The notes below the pieces were generated by a model, which worked only from the letters and a program-made list of their open reading frames with translations, made no database searches and was not told the DNA's origin. The position numbers and the translations under genes were made by a program. From Nocardia arthritidis NBRC 100137 (GTDB taxonomy: Bacteria; Actinomycetota; Actinomycetes; Mycobacteriales; Mycobacteriaceae): a stretch of DNA of 64,000 nt. Below are positions 16,188 through 27,174 of this stretch, piece by piece (within the stretch, counting starts at the first letter, position 1; each line of letters begins with the position of its first letter). The stretch is taken from NCBI RefSeq assembly GCF_001612765.1, contig NZ_BDBB01000002.1, positions 62,001 to 126,000 on the forward strand, read 5' to 3'.

Positions 16188-17432
16188 TCACACCGGGGCG
16201 AGCTCGCTGGTGCCCCGGCCGGTGCGCCGGACCTGCCAGACCGACATGCGGGTGCGTTGCGAGCGCCCGTTGCCCCGATCGATCAGCATCCGGTTGTCGG
16301 TGGTGAAGATCAGTTGAGCGCCACGGGCATTCGTCTCCGGGTTCTGGAACAGCTGGATCAACCGATCGGTCTCCTCGGCCGACAGGCACGCGCCGATGTC
16401 GTCGACGGCGAGCACGCGGCCCGCGTCCAGCGCGTCGAGCATGGCGGGCAGCACCCGCAGCAACGACAGCGTGGCGGAGGATTCGTCGCCGATCCCGAAC
16501 GGGGTGTCGATGCCGTCGTGCACGAGGCTCAGGCCGACACCGCGTCGTGCCACCATCCGCGCGTACAGGGCGTCGCGCGCGGCCTTCAGGTTGGTCAGCT
16601 CGCGCTCCAGCAGCACGGCGGTCAGGCCGTTGTCGCGCAGCAATTGGTCGGCATAGCCGGGCGAGGTGGCGCACAGATCGATCTGTTTGCCGAGGCCGAT
16701 GATGTCGGCGTCCAGTTCACGCAGGTAATCGGCGTACCGGGGGTCGGGCTCGGCGACGAGCAGATCGGTGATGCCCAGCTCGGCCGTACGCAGCAGCATC
16801 AGCAGCCGCACCGCGTTGTCCGGGGAGCGGGAGATGTGGCTGCCCAGCCGGTGGGCGATGGCGTCGGGTTCGGCGGGACCGCGCTGCACCTCGAGCATGG
16901 ACTCGAACCATCGGTAGGCGGGTACCAGCGCGTCGGAGTACATCTGACCTGCGAGGCTGAGCAGCAGGGCGTTCGGACGGACCAGCGGAGCCAGCGCGGC
17001 GATCCCGTACCGCGCCGCTTCGAACATCGGGCCGATCTTGATCTGTTCCCCGCTGCGCTCGAACACGATTCGCTTGCGCGAGCGCGGGTGGGTGTGCAGC
17101 CATTCGGCCGTCACGTCGGCGTTGTCCAGCCGGAAACCATAGGTATACGGCACGCCTTCGGCGACGAACGCCGCCACGAATTCCGAGGGCCGCTCCGGGA
17201 ATCCGAGATGCGGGGCACGCACCGGACCCGCGTAGGGATCCCACCCTGTCACCGAGTGCAGCACCGCGTCACGCATATGGCCGAGCGCATCGATCAGATT
17301 CGTCTTGCCCGCAGCCGCACCGCCGTGCACAGCGGTCACCGGCACGGCCACCGGCCCGCTCCCCTTGGTGAGCCGCAACTCCTGCTCATCGGCCAGCGAT
17401 CTGTGATTGGTCACCTGAAAACTGCGCAGCAT
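16188..17432 (-). CDS. AAA-family (AAA_21/OLD-like) ATPase with altered catalytic motifs
   Basis: 414 residues. The N-terminus (SFQVTNHRSLADEQELRL) and layout match stand-alone ABC/SMC-like ATPases often found in phage-defence loci, where the usual P-loop is YGxNxxGKS. Here it is HGGAAAGKT (about residues 37-45). Near the C-terminus the family motifs vDELd..LHP and TTHd are replaced by AVDDIGACLSAEE and TTDN, so the Walker B glutamate and the switch histidine are changed. ATP binding is likely; hydrolysis is doubtful. No RloB-type partner gene is adjacent. The ATG at 17432 is chosen because the long N-terminal extension to 17969 has no family similarity. Confidence 0.82.
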   Translation of the reverse strand: MLRSFQVTNHRSLADEQELRLTKGSGPVAVPVTAVHGGAAAGKTNLIDALGHMRDAVLHSVTGWDPYAGPVRAPHLGFPERPSEFVAAFVAEGVPYTYGFRLDNADVTAEWLHTHPRSRKRIVFERSGEQIKIGPMFEAARYGIAALAPLVRPNALLLSLAGQMYSDALVPAYRWFESMLEVQRGPAEPDAIAHRLGSHISRSPDNAVRLLMLLRTAELGITDLLVAEPDPRYADYLRELDADIIGLGKQIDLCATSPGYADQLLRDNGLTAVLLERELTNLKAARDALYARMVARRGVGLSLVHDGIDTPFGIGDESSATLSLLRVLPAMLDALDAGRVLAVDDIGACLSAEETDRLIQLFQNPETNARGAQLIFTTDNRMLIDRGNGRSQRTRMSVWQVRRTGRGTSELAPV

Positions 17433-17790
17433 ACCGCCATACTTCCGTCCGCTCCCGTGGGAGGCGACATCACCCCGTCGGCGCCGCGATCCGCGCCGAA
17501 CGCCTGCCGCGCGCGAGCAGGCCGCCGGGCCGGGCGCACGCACCGCCGTCTGCGCCGGCTCACTCATCGGTGACGGCTTCGACTCGTTCGGTGTCGACAC
17601 CCGGCAGACCAGGCGGAGTATTCTCGACGCGGTCGCGCAGCGGTCACGGGAGGCCCCCACAGAGCAGCTGAGCCTCGACAAGGTGGCCAGGATCGCCGGC
17701 GTGTCCCGCTCCTCCCTCCGCGACGACGTTTCCGCCACCGCGCAGCGCGCTTTGTGCACGTCGACAGGGACGACCGAGCAGTTCTCGTGA
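17419..17790 (+). pseudogene. Orphan TetR-type helix-turn-helix fragment without a start codon
   Basis: Frame open from 17419 to the TGA at 17788-17790 with no ATG, GTG or TTG in frame before the conserved part. Codons from about 17590 read TRQTRRSILDAVAQRSRE, then LSLDKVARIAGVSRSSL, the pattern of the first three helices of a TetR-type DNA-binding domain; the ligand domain is absent. It is most likely a decayed regulator, left between the ATPase and a small secreted-protein gene. A start outside the usual three codons cannot be excluded. Confidence 0.5.
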
Positions 17791-18031
17791 GGGTCGCCTC
17801 GGCCGGGAAACGGGCCTTCGATCGGCTCCTCGCCGGACCTCGACCGGCTGTTGCCGAGAGCTGCTATGTCCCGGCACAACTCGGCACGACGAGCGCCGTC
17901 AACGCCCCCTGGACTCGCGGTAGCCGCGCATCGGTCGCCGGGACAAGCCCGGTGATAGCGGGTTAGCATGCCTGCACGCTGCGGTGGTTTCGCGGCGTAC
18001 TGCCGGAATGTTCGATGGGATGAGGGTATCG
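17791..18031. other. Intergenic remainder after the TetR fragment
   Basis: Together with the fragment, about 600 bases between the ATPase and the secreted-protein gene carry no intact gene. GAGG seven bases before 18032 is the ribosome-binding site of the next gene. No further structure was recognised. Confidence 0.4.
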
Positions 18032-18385
18032 ATGGAACCGACGGTTCGTCGTCTTGTGGTTGGTAGCTCGGTGATCGCCGCGCTCGCGCTGGGCACGCTG
18101 GTCGTGGCGCCGGAAGCGGTGGCGGACGCGCCGTGCCCGGAGGGCTCCGCGCGCGTATTCCTGGCCGACAGCACGAATACCTGCCAGGGCGGGGGGACGG
18201 TCAGCTACGACCCGCCCGGCGTGGTGTCGAAAGTGTGCTCGACCGCGAGCGCCGATGTGTCCGCCGAAGCGACGTTCAAGAATCGCCGCGGCAAGCTGAT
18301 CACCCAGAAGCTCGACCTGAGCAGCGGCCGCTGTGGACGATTCGACATCGCGGGTCAGCTGGGCGCGACGGTCACGGTCAGCTGA
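18032..18385 (+). CDS. Small secreted protein, unknown function
   Basis: 117 residues with a clear signal peptide (about 1-32, VVGSSVIAALALGTLVVAPEAVADA, cleavage likely after ADA). The mature part is about 85 residues with four cysteines that could form two disulfides, a glycine cluster (CQGGGTVSYD) and a lysine/arginine-rich strand region (FKNRRGKLITQKL). No family recognised. The ATG at 18032 is behind GAGG at good spacing; an upstream ATG (17984) is in frame but would bury the signal. Its 3' end overlaps the convergent QueA-like gene by 8 bases. Confidence 0.72.
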   Translation: MEPTVRRLVVGSSVIAALALGTLVVAPEAVADAPCPEGSARVFLADSTNTCQGGGTVSYDPPGVVSKVCSTASADVSAEATFKNRRGKLITQKLDLSSGRCGRFDIAGQLGATVTVS

Positions 18386-19421
18386 GTCGGCCGCCCGGGC
18401 CGAACAGCAGCGCGCTGTCTCCGAACTCGTGCCACAGATAGCCGGTGTCCACGGCCGCGGTGTAGGCGGCGGCGACGGTTTCCTCCCCCGCCACCGCGAC
18501 CAGGAGATCCAGGTGTGACGCGCCGGGCGCGTGCCAGCCCGTGATCAGGCCGTCCACCACCCGGGCCGGGCGTTCCACGCCGAGCACCACGTCCGTCCAT
18601 CCACGCGAGGCGTGCACCAGGCCCGAGGGGTCGGCCGCGGTTTCCAGCGCCCGCGTCACCGTCGTACCGACCGCGACCACGCGTCCGCCCGCGGCTTTCG
18701 CGGCATTCACCAGCCGCGCAGTAGCGGGCGGCACGACGAAACGCTCGGGGCTCGGCGGTTCCCCCGCCTCCGGCGAGGAGACGCCGGTGTGCAGGGTGAT
18801 CGGCACGAGAGCGACACCCGCGGCGATCAGATCCGATACCAGACGCTCGGTGAAGGGGCGTGCCGCACTGGGCATTTCCGCGCTGCCCGGCACCCGGCCG
18901 AAGACCGTCGAGTAATAGGAGGCCGACCATCGCTGCGGCACATACGAATACGTGATCGGCCTGCCGTGCGCGGCCAGTAACCGAGGCACGTCGGTGGTGA
19001 CGTCCGCGCTCCAGAGACGTCGTCCACCGGGCAGCCAAGGCGTGCGCAGCGTCGCCGTGGCGCCCGGTAATCGCAGCACGGTCCCGGATGAGAGCCGCTG
19101 CGCCGGATAGGGAGTGCGCTGCCTCGTCCGGACCTCGATCACCCAGCGCCCGTCGTCCAGCCAGGTGGAGAAGTGCAGCACCACCGGCGCACCCTCCAAC
19201 CCGGCGTCGATTGCCGACGACATGGTCGCCGAGTTGTTCACCACCACGAGATCGCCGGGGCGCAGCCGGTCCGGTAGCTCACGGAACATGCAGTGGGTCA
19301 GTTCCCCATCGGCGACGAGCAGGCGGACGTCGTCGCGCGCGATCCCCCGCGCCTCGGGCGGGACGGCGGCATTGCGTTCCGGGGACAAGTCGAAGGACGG
19401 CAGGGTGGCGCGCACCGTCAT
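18378..19421 (-). CDS. QueA-like S-adenosylmethionine:tRNA ribosyltransferase-isomerase homologue
   Basis: 347 residues aligning along the length of QueA, which transfers the ribosyl part of S-adenosylmethionine to 7-aminomethyl-7-deazaguanine in tRNA. Family features include the N-terminal FDLSPERNAAVPPEARG, DLVVVNNSAT and SYYSTVFGRVPGSAEMPSAARPF. In bacterial QueA the last region normally reads AxPTAGLHF; here the AGLHF core is AARPF, so catalysis or specificity may differ. No other queuosine gene is nearby. Its stop side overlaps the secreted-protein gene; its ATG overlaps the SDR stop (ATGA). Confidence 0.82.
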   Translation of the reverse strand: MTVRATLPSFDLSPERNAAVPPEARGIARDDVRLLVADGELTHCMFRELPDRLRPGDLVVVNNSATMSSAIDAGLEGAPVVLHFSTWLDDGRWVIEVRTRQRTPYPAQRLSSGTVLRLPGATATLRTPWLPGGRRLWSADVTTDVPRLLAAHGRPITYSYVPQRWSASYYSTVFGRVPGSAEMPSAARPFTERLVSDLIAAGVALVPITLHTGVSSPEAGEPPSPERFVVPPATARLVNAAKAAGGRVVAVGTTVTRALETAADPSGLVHASRGWTDVVLGVERPARVVDGLITGWHAPGASHLDLLVAVAGEETVAAAYTAAVDTGYLWHEFGDSALLFGPGGRLS

Positions 19422-20113
19422 GACGCCCGTCCGGCCACGAAATCCGCTGCGACATACCGCCCGCTCCTGGGTCTCTCCGCGAGCAGCCGCAGCAGCGCGG
19501 GCACCACCGTCGCCGGCTCCGGCCGGTCGGAGATGTCGGCGCCGGGAAACGCCGCCTGATGCATCTCGGTGCGCATGTCACCCGGGTCGAACGCGTAGAT
19601 CGACAGGTCCGGATGCTCCGCGCCGAGGATCGCGGTGAGCTGGTCGAGCGCCGCCTTCGACGACCCGTATCCGCCCCATTCGGGATACGGCTCCGACGCG
19701 GCGTCGGAACTGATGTTCACCACGGCGCCGCCTGCGCCCAGCAGGGGCAGTGTGAACCGCAGAATCGCCAGTGGCGAAAGCACATTCGTGCGAAGTACAC
19801 GCTCGAATTCATCGAGCGGATAGTCCGCCAGGCGAGGCAGCGGACTCGGCCCGAGGCGGCTGGCGTTGTTCACGACCAAGCCGAGTTCTCCCGCACCGCG
19901 CGCGGCATCCGCCAGCCGCGCGCGATCCGCGGGATCGGTGACGTCACCGGGGATCGCGCGGAACTCCGGTCCGAGTTCGGCGGCCATCCGCGTCAACCGG
20001 TCGGATCGACGCGCGGTCCCCAGCACCTGCCACCCCTGTTCGATCAACGCCCGCGCGAGCGCCGCGCCGAATCCGGCCGACGCGCCGGTGACCAGTGCGG
20101 TAGGACGAGACAT
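19418..20113 (-). CDS. Short-chain dehydrogenase/reductase
   Basis: 231 residues, classical SDR: TGASAGFGAALARAL cofactor loop at about 8-22, NNAS near 85 and the catalytic pair in YGSSKAALD near 152. The substrate is unknown. It forms a two-gene operon with the QueA-like gene (4-base overlap). GGAGG lies six bases before the ATG, and a palindrome CTGGTAG-tcgc-CTACCAG directly upstream suggests control by a TetR-type repressor encoded elsewhere. Confidence 0.9.
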   Translation of the reverse strand: MSRPTALVTGASAGFGAALARALIEQGWQVLGTARRSDRLTRMAAELGPEFRAIPGDVTDPADRARLADAARGAGELGLVVNNASRLGPSPLPRLADYPLDEFERVLRTNVLSPLAILRFTLPLLGAGGAVVNISSDAASEPYPEWGGYGSSKAALDQLTAILGAEHPDLSIYAFDPGDMRTEMHQAAFPGADISDRPEPATVVPALLRLLAERPRSGRYVAADFVAGRAS

Positions 20114-20123
20114 GATGGACCTC

Positions 20124-20141
20124 CTGGTAGTCGCCTACCAG
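20124..20141. promoter_or_regulatory. Palindromic operator upstream of SDR/QueA-like operon
   Basis: Inverted repeat CTGGTAG-tcgc-CTACCAG, 10 bases before the SDR start and next to its GGAGG. The form (7-base arms, 4-base spacer) is typical of TetR-family sites. No regulator gene is adjacent. Confidence 0.55.
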
Positions 20142-20182
20142 TCGATCCTCATACCTCAACGGTCCTTCAGGTCAAGCGCCGA

Positions 20183-22605
<2,423 letters not shown>

Positions 22606-22721
22606 TCGTACCGTAGTTCACCACCAGCACTGCGGATTCCCGTGCGGGAGCCCACGACCGCCCGTGATTCCGCGCCTGAATGTGTTCGGTCCACGCAACG
22701 GTTCGTGGCCCCGCGAGAAGG

Positions 22722-23840
22722 TCAGGAGAACGAGAGCTCTTCCGGCTCCTCGGCGTACGCGCGCGCGATGTCCGTCGCCAGCCGCAGCGCGCGCCGGCTC
22801 CAGTCCAGCGAGACGCCCGCTAGACCGCAGGACGGACTGACCGCCACCCGTTGCGCCAGCGTCCGGCGGGGGAAGCCGAGCCGATCGATCAGCCGGACGC
22901 CCGGCTCGGCGAAGGTTCGCCAGGTGACCGCGGTGGCCGGTACCTCGGTCGGGACGACACCGAGCACGAGCTGTTTACCCGCTTCGAGGGTCTCCCCGAC
23001 CTCGTCGAGTTGCCCGGTGCCGATCGTGCTCAGGTCGAAGCCGATCGCGGCGGCGGCGCTGCGGCGCACGAGGCCGAGCGCGGGCGGCTCGGCGCAGCTG
23101 TGCACCAGCACCGGCGCGGATTGGGCGGTGATCACCGTGTCCAGCAGGGCCAGCGCTTCGGGTTCGGGCAGCGCGCGCACGGTGTTCAGCACGCTCACTC
23201 CGCGCAGCGAGCCGTCGAGCACCGCGGTCAGCGACGGTTCGTCCAGTTGCAGGACGACCTGCGCGCCGAGCCGTTTGCGCACCTCCGCCACGTGCTGCGC
23301 CAGCCCCTCGGCCAGCGATTCCGCGAGGTCGCGCACCGCGCCGGGATCGGTGAGCACGCGATGACCGCCGGGCAATTCGACCTGCGCGGCCAAGGTCAGC
23401 GGGCCCGCCGACTGCACCTTCACCGGACGGCCGCGACCAGTCAGACCGGCGTTCTCCCACGCTTCCTCGAGCGCGTCGAGATCGGTGCGCAGCAGGTCGT
23501 GGGCTCGCCGTGAGACCGCGCCCGGTCGCGGCGCGAGCCGGTAACCCCGGGACGTCGTGTCGAATCTCAAGTCGACCAGCAGCGCCGACGCCCGGCCGAG
23601 CAGGTCCGCGCCCGCACCGCGAGCAGGCAATTCCACCAGGTGCGGCAGGTCTCCGAGTTCGCCGACGATGGTCGCGGCCGCCTCGCGCGGGTCCGCACCC
23701 GGCCAGGAGCCCACCCCGGTGGCGATTCCGCCCGGCAGGCGTACCGGCTCGGTCGCCACGTCCGTTCCGCCGTCTTGCGCCCCGTCATCCGTGCCGGTCT
23801 CGTCCACCGCTGCCGCACTCCGTCCGTTCGATTCCGCCAT
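22722..23840 (-). CDS. MetE C-terminal-like (cobalamin-independent methionine synthase family) protein
   Basis: 372 residues of the Meth_synt_2/UROD-like barrel, comparable to mycobacterial Rv3015c. Features: ATGVGSWPGADPREA at the start, VQSAGPLTLAAQVELPGG, VLQLDEPSL, VLVHSCAEPP (His and Cys suitable as zinc ligands) and VSPSCGLAG near the end. It lacks the N-terminal half of true MetE, so it may methylate or demethylate another thiol rather than make methionine. It follows mnmA on the same strand with about 90 bases between. The ATG at 23840 is used; a GTG 12 bases upstream is also possible. Confidence 0.85.
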   Translation of the reverse strand: MAESNGRSAAAVDETGTDDGAQDGGTDVATEPVRLPGGIATGVGSWPGADPREAAATIVGELGDLPHLVELPARGAGADLLGRASALLVDLRFDTTSRGYRLAPRPGAVSRRAHDLLRTDLDALEEAWENAGLTGRGRPVKVQSAGPLTLAAQVELPGGHRVLTDPGAVRDLAESLAEGLAQHVAEVRKRLGAQVVLQLDEPSLTAVLDGSLRGVSVLNTVRALPEPEALALLDTVITAQSAPVLVHSCAEPPALGLVRRSAAAAIGFDLSTIGTGQLDEVGETLEAGKQLVLGVVPTEVPATAVTWRTFAEPGVRLIDRLGFPRRTLAQRVAVSPSCGLAGVSLDWSRRALRLATDIARAYAEEPEELSFS

Positions 23841-23932
23841 TACGGGACGCACCGTCCTACCAAGGTCTTCGGTCTCCACACCGCCACGGGCTGGAGAAGG
23901 ACGGTGCCGGAGGCCGCGCCGCGCGGGCCGGA

Positions 23933-25048
23933 TCACCGCGTGGCCTCGGCCCCTGCTTCGCTCGCGACCGTTTCCCGCACGGTGCCGCAGATGGTGCCGC
24001 TTCCGAGCACCTCGTCGCCTTCGGGATCCGGACGGTACAGCACCACGGCCTGGCCGCGCGCCACGCCGGTCAGCGGCTCCAGCAACCGCACGATCAGTCC
24101 GTCGCCCACCGCCTCGGCGACGGCGGGCGCGGTGCCGCCGTGGGCGCGCACCTGCGCCACGCACTCGATCGGGCCCGCGAGCGCGGACCCGGAGGTCCAG
24201 ATCGCGCGTTCCGCCTCGATCGTCCGGACCCGCAGGTCCTCGGCCGAACCGACGCGCACCGTGCCGGACTCGGGATCGATGCCGGTGACGTACCGCGGCT
24301 TGCCGTCGGCGGCCGGACCCGGCAATCCCAATCCCTTGCGCTGGCCGATGGTGAACCCGTGCACGCCCTCGTGCCGCCCGAGCACCTGCCCGTCGGCGTC
24401 GACGACCGCGCCGGGCCGGATACCGATCTTCGCGCCGAGGAAGGCGCGAGTGTCGCCGGAGGGGATGAAGCAGATGTCGTGGCTGTCCGGCTTGTTCGCG
24501 ACGGCCAGGCCGCGCTCGGCCGCCTCGGCGCGAATCCGCGGCTTGGGGGTGTCGCCCACCGGGAACATCGCGCGCGAAAGCTGCTGTGCGGTCAGCACCG
24601 CCAGCACATAGGACTGGTCCTTGTCGGCGTCGACGGCGCGGCGCAGCACGCCGTCCTCGAGCCGCGCGTAGTGCCCGGTGACCACGGCGTCGAAGCCGAG
24701 CGCCACCGCGCGGTCGGCCAACGCGGAGAACTTGATCTTCTCGTTGCAGCGCAGGCACGGATTCGGCGTCTCACCCGCCGCGTAGGCCGCGACGAAATCA
24801 TCGATGACGTCTTCTTTGAAGCGGTCGGCGAAATCCCAGACGTAGAACGGGATGCCCAGCACGTCGGCGGCGCGCCGGGCGTCACCGGCGTCCTCCTTCG
24901 AGCAGCAGCCGCGCGAGCCGGTGCGCAGCGTGCCCGGTGTCGCCGACAGCGCCAGATGCACGCCGACCACCTCGTGACCGGCGTCGACGGCGCGCGCCGC
25001 CGCCACGGCCGAATCCACACCACCGCTCATCGCGGCGAGTACCCGCAT
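23933..25048 (-). CDS. mnmA: tRNA-specific 2-thiouridylase
   Basis: 371 residues. It thiolates U34 of Lys, Glu and Gln tRNAs with sulfur from the cysteine desulfurase encoded immediately upstream. The PP-loop SGGVDSA is at 8-14; the catalytic cysteine pair lies in TPNPCLRCN and SHDICF. The start codon shares one base with the desulfurase stop (TGATG), so the two are translationally coupled. A typical [13 protein letters not shown] segment follows the first strand. Mycobacterial Rv3024c has the same neighbours. Confidence 0.96.
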   Translation of the reverse strand: MRVLAAMSGGVDSAVAAARAVDAGHEVVGVHLALSATPGTLRTGSRGCCSKEDAGDARRAADVLGIPFYVWDFADRFKEDVIDDFVAAYAAGETPNPCLRCNEKIKFSALADRAVALGFDAVVTGHYARLEDGVLRRAVDADKDQSYVLAVLTAQQLSRAMFPVGDTPKPRIRAEAAERGLAVANKPDSHDICFIPSGDTRAFLGAKIGIRPGAVVDADGQVLGRHEGVHGFTIGQRKGLGLPGPAADGKPRYVTGIDPESGTVRVGSAEDLRVRTIEAERAIWTSGSALAGPIECVAQVRAHGGTAPAVAEAVGDGLIVRLLEPLTGVARGQAVVLYRPDPEGDEVLGSGTICGTVRETVASEAGAEATR

Positions 25049-26277
25049 CAGACACCTCCTTTCGCACCGGCCAGGCCCGCGGCCTTGGCCCGCTCTACTA
25101 CCTGCGGCAATACTTTCAGCACCGCGTCCACGTCGGCGCGCGTCGAGGTGTGCCCCAACGAGAAGCGCAGCGAGCCGCGCGCCTGACGGGGCTCGACGCC
25201 CATGGCGATCAGCACGTGACTGGGCGTGGCGACGCCCGCGGTGCACGCCGAACCGGTCGAGCATTCGACCCCCGCCGCGTCCAGCAGCATCAGCAGCGAA
25301 TCCCCTTCGCAGCCGGGAAATGTGACGTGCACGTTGCCGGGCAGACGCCGTTCGCCCGCCGGGCCGTTGAGCACCGCGTCGGGCGCTGTCGCGCGGATCC
25401 CGTCGATCAACGCGTCCCGCAAGGCGACGAGTTCGGCGGTGCGAGCGGGCAGTTCGATCGCGGTCTGGCGCAGCGCCGCGGCCAGCCCGATCGCGGCCGC
25501 GGTGTCCGAGGTCCCCGACCGCAGGTCGCGCTCGTGGCCGCCGCCGTGCAGCAGCGGCACGCACGGCACCTGCCTGCCGAGCAGCAGCACCCCGGCGCCG
25601 TGCGGTCCGCCCACCTTGTGCCCGGCGAAGCTCGCCGCGGAAAGGCCGCTCGCGCCGAAGTCGATGGACAGCTGCGCCGCCGCCTGCACCGCGTCGCTGT
25701 GCATCGGTACGCCGAATTCCGCTGCCACGGCGGCCAGCTCGGTGATCGGCTGGATGGCGCCGACCTCGTTGTTCGCCCACATGACGGTGACCAGCGCGAC
25801 GTCCTCGGGATGCGCGGCGAGCGCGGCGCGCAGCGCGCCGGGCGCGACCATCCCTTCCGCGTCCACCGGAAGCCAGATGACCTCGGCGCCCTCGTGGCGC
25901 TGCAGCCACTCCACCGCATCGATCACCGCGTGGTGCTCGATCGCACTGGCGATGATCCGGTTCCGGCGCGGATCGGCGTCGCGGCGCGCCCAGAAGATGC
26001 CCTTCACCGCAAGGTTGTCGCTCTCGGTACCGCCGGAGGTGAAGATGACCTCCGAGGGCCGGGCGCCCAGGTCGGCGGCGATCGACTCGCGCGCCTCCTC
26101 GAGCAGCCGCCGGGCAGCGCGCCCCGAGCCGTGCAGGGATGAGGCATTGCCCGTGGTGCGCAGGGCAGCCGTCATCGCCTCGATGGCCGCGGGCAGCATC
26201 GGTGTGGTGGCCGCGTGATCGAGGTAGACCGTGTGGGGCGCAGCACCGTTGACCGGACCCGAAAAAGCCGACTTCAT
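25048..26277 (-). CDS. Cysteine desulfurase (IscS/NifS family)
   Basis: 409-residue PLP enzyme that removes sulfur from cysteine and passes it as persulfide to acceptors, here probably MnmA. The N-terminus [11 protein letters not shown], the PLP lysine K221 in [14 protein letters not shown] and the catalytic Cys345 in STGSACTAG are present; the short active-site loop places it with IscS/NifS. Downstream mnmA overlaps by one base, matching the Rv3025c-Rv3024c pair. An iscS role in Fe-S assembly is possible but not shown. Confidence 0.95.
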   Translation of the reverse strand: MKSAFSGPVNGAAPHTVYLDHAATTPMLPAAIEAMTAALRTTGNASSLHGSGRAARRLLEEARESIAADLGARPSEVIFTSGGTESDNLAVKGIFWARRDADPRRNRIIASAIEHHAVIDAVEWLQRHEGAEVIWLPVDAEGMVAPGALRAALAAHPEDVALVTVMWANNEVGAIQPITELAAVAAEFGVPMHSDAVQAAAQLSIDFGASGLSAASFAGHKVGGPHGAGVLLLGRQVPCVPLLHGGGHERDLRSGTSDTAAAIGLAAALRQTAIELPARTAELVALRDALIDGIRATAPDAVLNGPAGERRLPGNVHVTFPGCEGDSLLMLLDAAGVECSTGSACTAGVATPSHVLIAMGVEPRQARGSLRFSLGHTSTRADVDAVLKVLPQVVERAKAAGLAGAKGGV

Positions 26278-26409
26278 GACCAGTTAAGGATAGCCGTGAC
26301 GGTGAGCCGGTTATTCCCCCCTGCTCGCGCGCCCGCGCGGGGCCGCGAATGCCATGTGACCGGCCGGATCTCAGGGTTTTCACCTATTGAATGTGCCGCT
26401 GAATAGCGG

Positions 26410-26425
26410 TACGTTGTTCAACGTA
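26410..26425. promoter_or_regulatory. Inverted repeat upstream of the His-rich protein
   Basis: TACGTTG-TT-CAACGTA, perfect 7-base arms, 94 bases before the start of the His-rich secreted protein gene, in an AT-richer stretch. It could bind a regulator; the factor is unknown. Confidence 0.45.
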
Positions 26426-26518
26426 TTGATCGTCGGTCGGTCCGTTCGCGAAGCCGGATCCAGGACCAGGACGCCGGGCGGTCGACTACCGGACGAATCG
26501 ATCAGTGAGGAAGTTCCG

Positions 26519-26854
26519 ATGGACCCACGCACCCATGGACGTACGCGACGTGTACTGGCACGCGCCGCCGCCGCGTCCGTACTCGCCCTGATGCCGCTCA
26601 CCGCCGTCGCGGTGCCCGCGCTCGCCGACCCGATCGTGCTCGAGCCCGCCGACCAGGTCGACGCGGCCCACGGCCGCCCCGGGCACGGCCACGGCGGCCA
26701 CCGGCACGACGGCTGGAACAACGGGCGGCACAACGACTGGGACCGGGGACGTCACGACGACTGGTTCCGCGGCCGCGACCGCCACGACGACTGGGACCAC
26801 GGCAGGCCGGGTTGGCACCACGGGTTCCGGCCGCCGACCGGAAGCGGCTTCTGA
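26519..26854 (+). CDS. Histidine/aspartate-rich secreted protein
   Basis: 111 residues. A signal peptide (about 1-36, ending PALAD) is followed by a mature segment of about 75 residues that is extremely rich in His, Asp, Gly, Arg and Trp, built from imperfect repeats around G-R-[HD]-[ND/DD]-D-W. Such clusters suggest metal binding (for example Zn, Ni or Cu) outside the cell, but no family was recognised. GAGGAA lies six bases before the ATG. A strong terminator follows 12 bases after the stop, and an inverted repeat lies upstream. Confidence 0.72.
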   Translation: MDPRTHGRTRRVLARAAAASVLALMPLTAVAVPALADPIVLEPADQVDAAHGRPGHGHGGHRHDGWNNGRHNDWDRGRHDDWFRGRDRHDDWDHGRPGWHHGFRPPTGSGF

Positions 26855-26866
26855 GTTCTTCCACTG

Positions 26867-26904
26867 TTTCCGGGGGCGGGCCGGCATAGGCTCGCCCCCG
26901 GAAA
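26867..26904 (+). terminator. Strong stem-loop after the His-rich gene
   Basis: Arms TTTCCGGGGGCG (26867-26878) and CGCCCCCGGAAA (26893-26904) pair perfectly around a partly paired 14-base loop. It ends the His-rich transcript and could also serve the convergent acyltransferase. Confidence 0.7.
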
Positions 26905-27174
26905 GTGTGTGGAAGTCAGCTCCTGACGCGGCTCCACCGAGTGTCTCGGCAATGGCGTGGCCCGAACACCGGGGGCCGTAGTCCGCTGGTAGCGCGTCGC
27001 GGCCACCCCGTGTGTGGCCGCGAGGCGCTACCGGCACATCCGGCTGAGCACGGCGCAGCACCGGTAGATCCGGATGGGCGCGAGTGCGGGACCCGGCTCG
27101 CAGAGCAGCGGCAGCATCTCGGGAAGAGAGGTGTCGCGGCCCAGGGCGTCCCGGCCATCGAGTTGCCGAGTCGC
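26905..27174. other. Structured intergenic region
   Basis: Part of a 320-base gap between convergent genes. It holds a second strong hairpin (26988-27032) and a weaker CATCCGG/CCGGATG pairing near 27036-27080. No gene was recognised. It could be the far 3' region of the acyltransferase operon or hold a small RNA. Confidence 0.4.
26988..27032. terminator. 19-base-pair hairpin between convergent genes
   Basis: Arms 26988-27006 and 27014-27032 pair along 19 bases with a single mismatch around a 7-base loop. It is 143 bases past the acyltransferase stop. No T tract follows on either strand, so termination is inferred from stability only. Confidence 0.5.
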
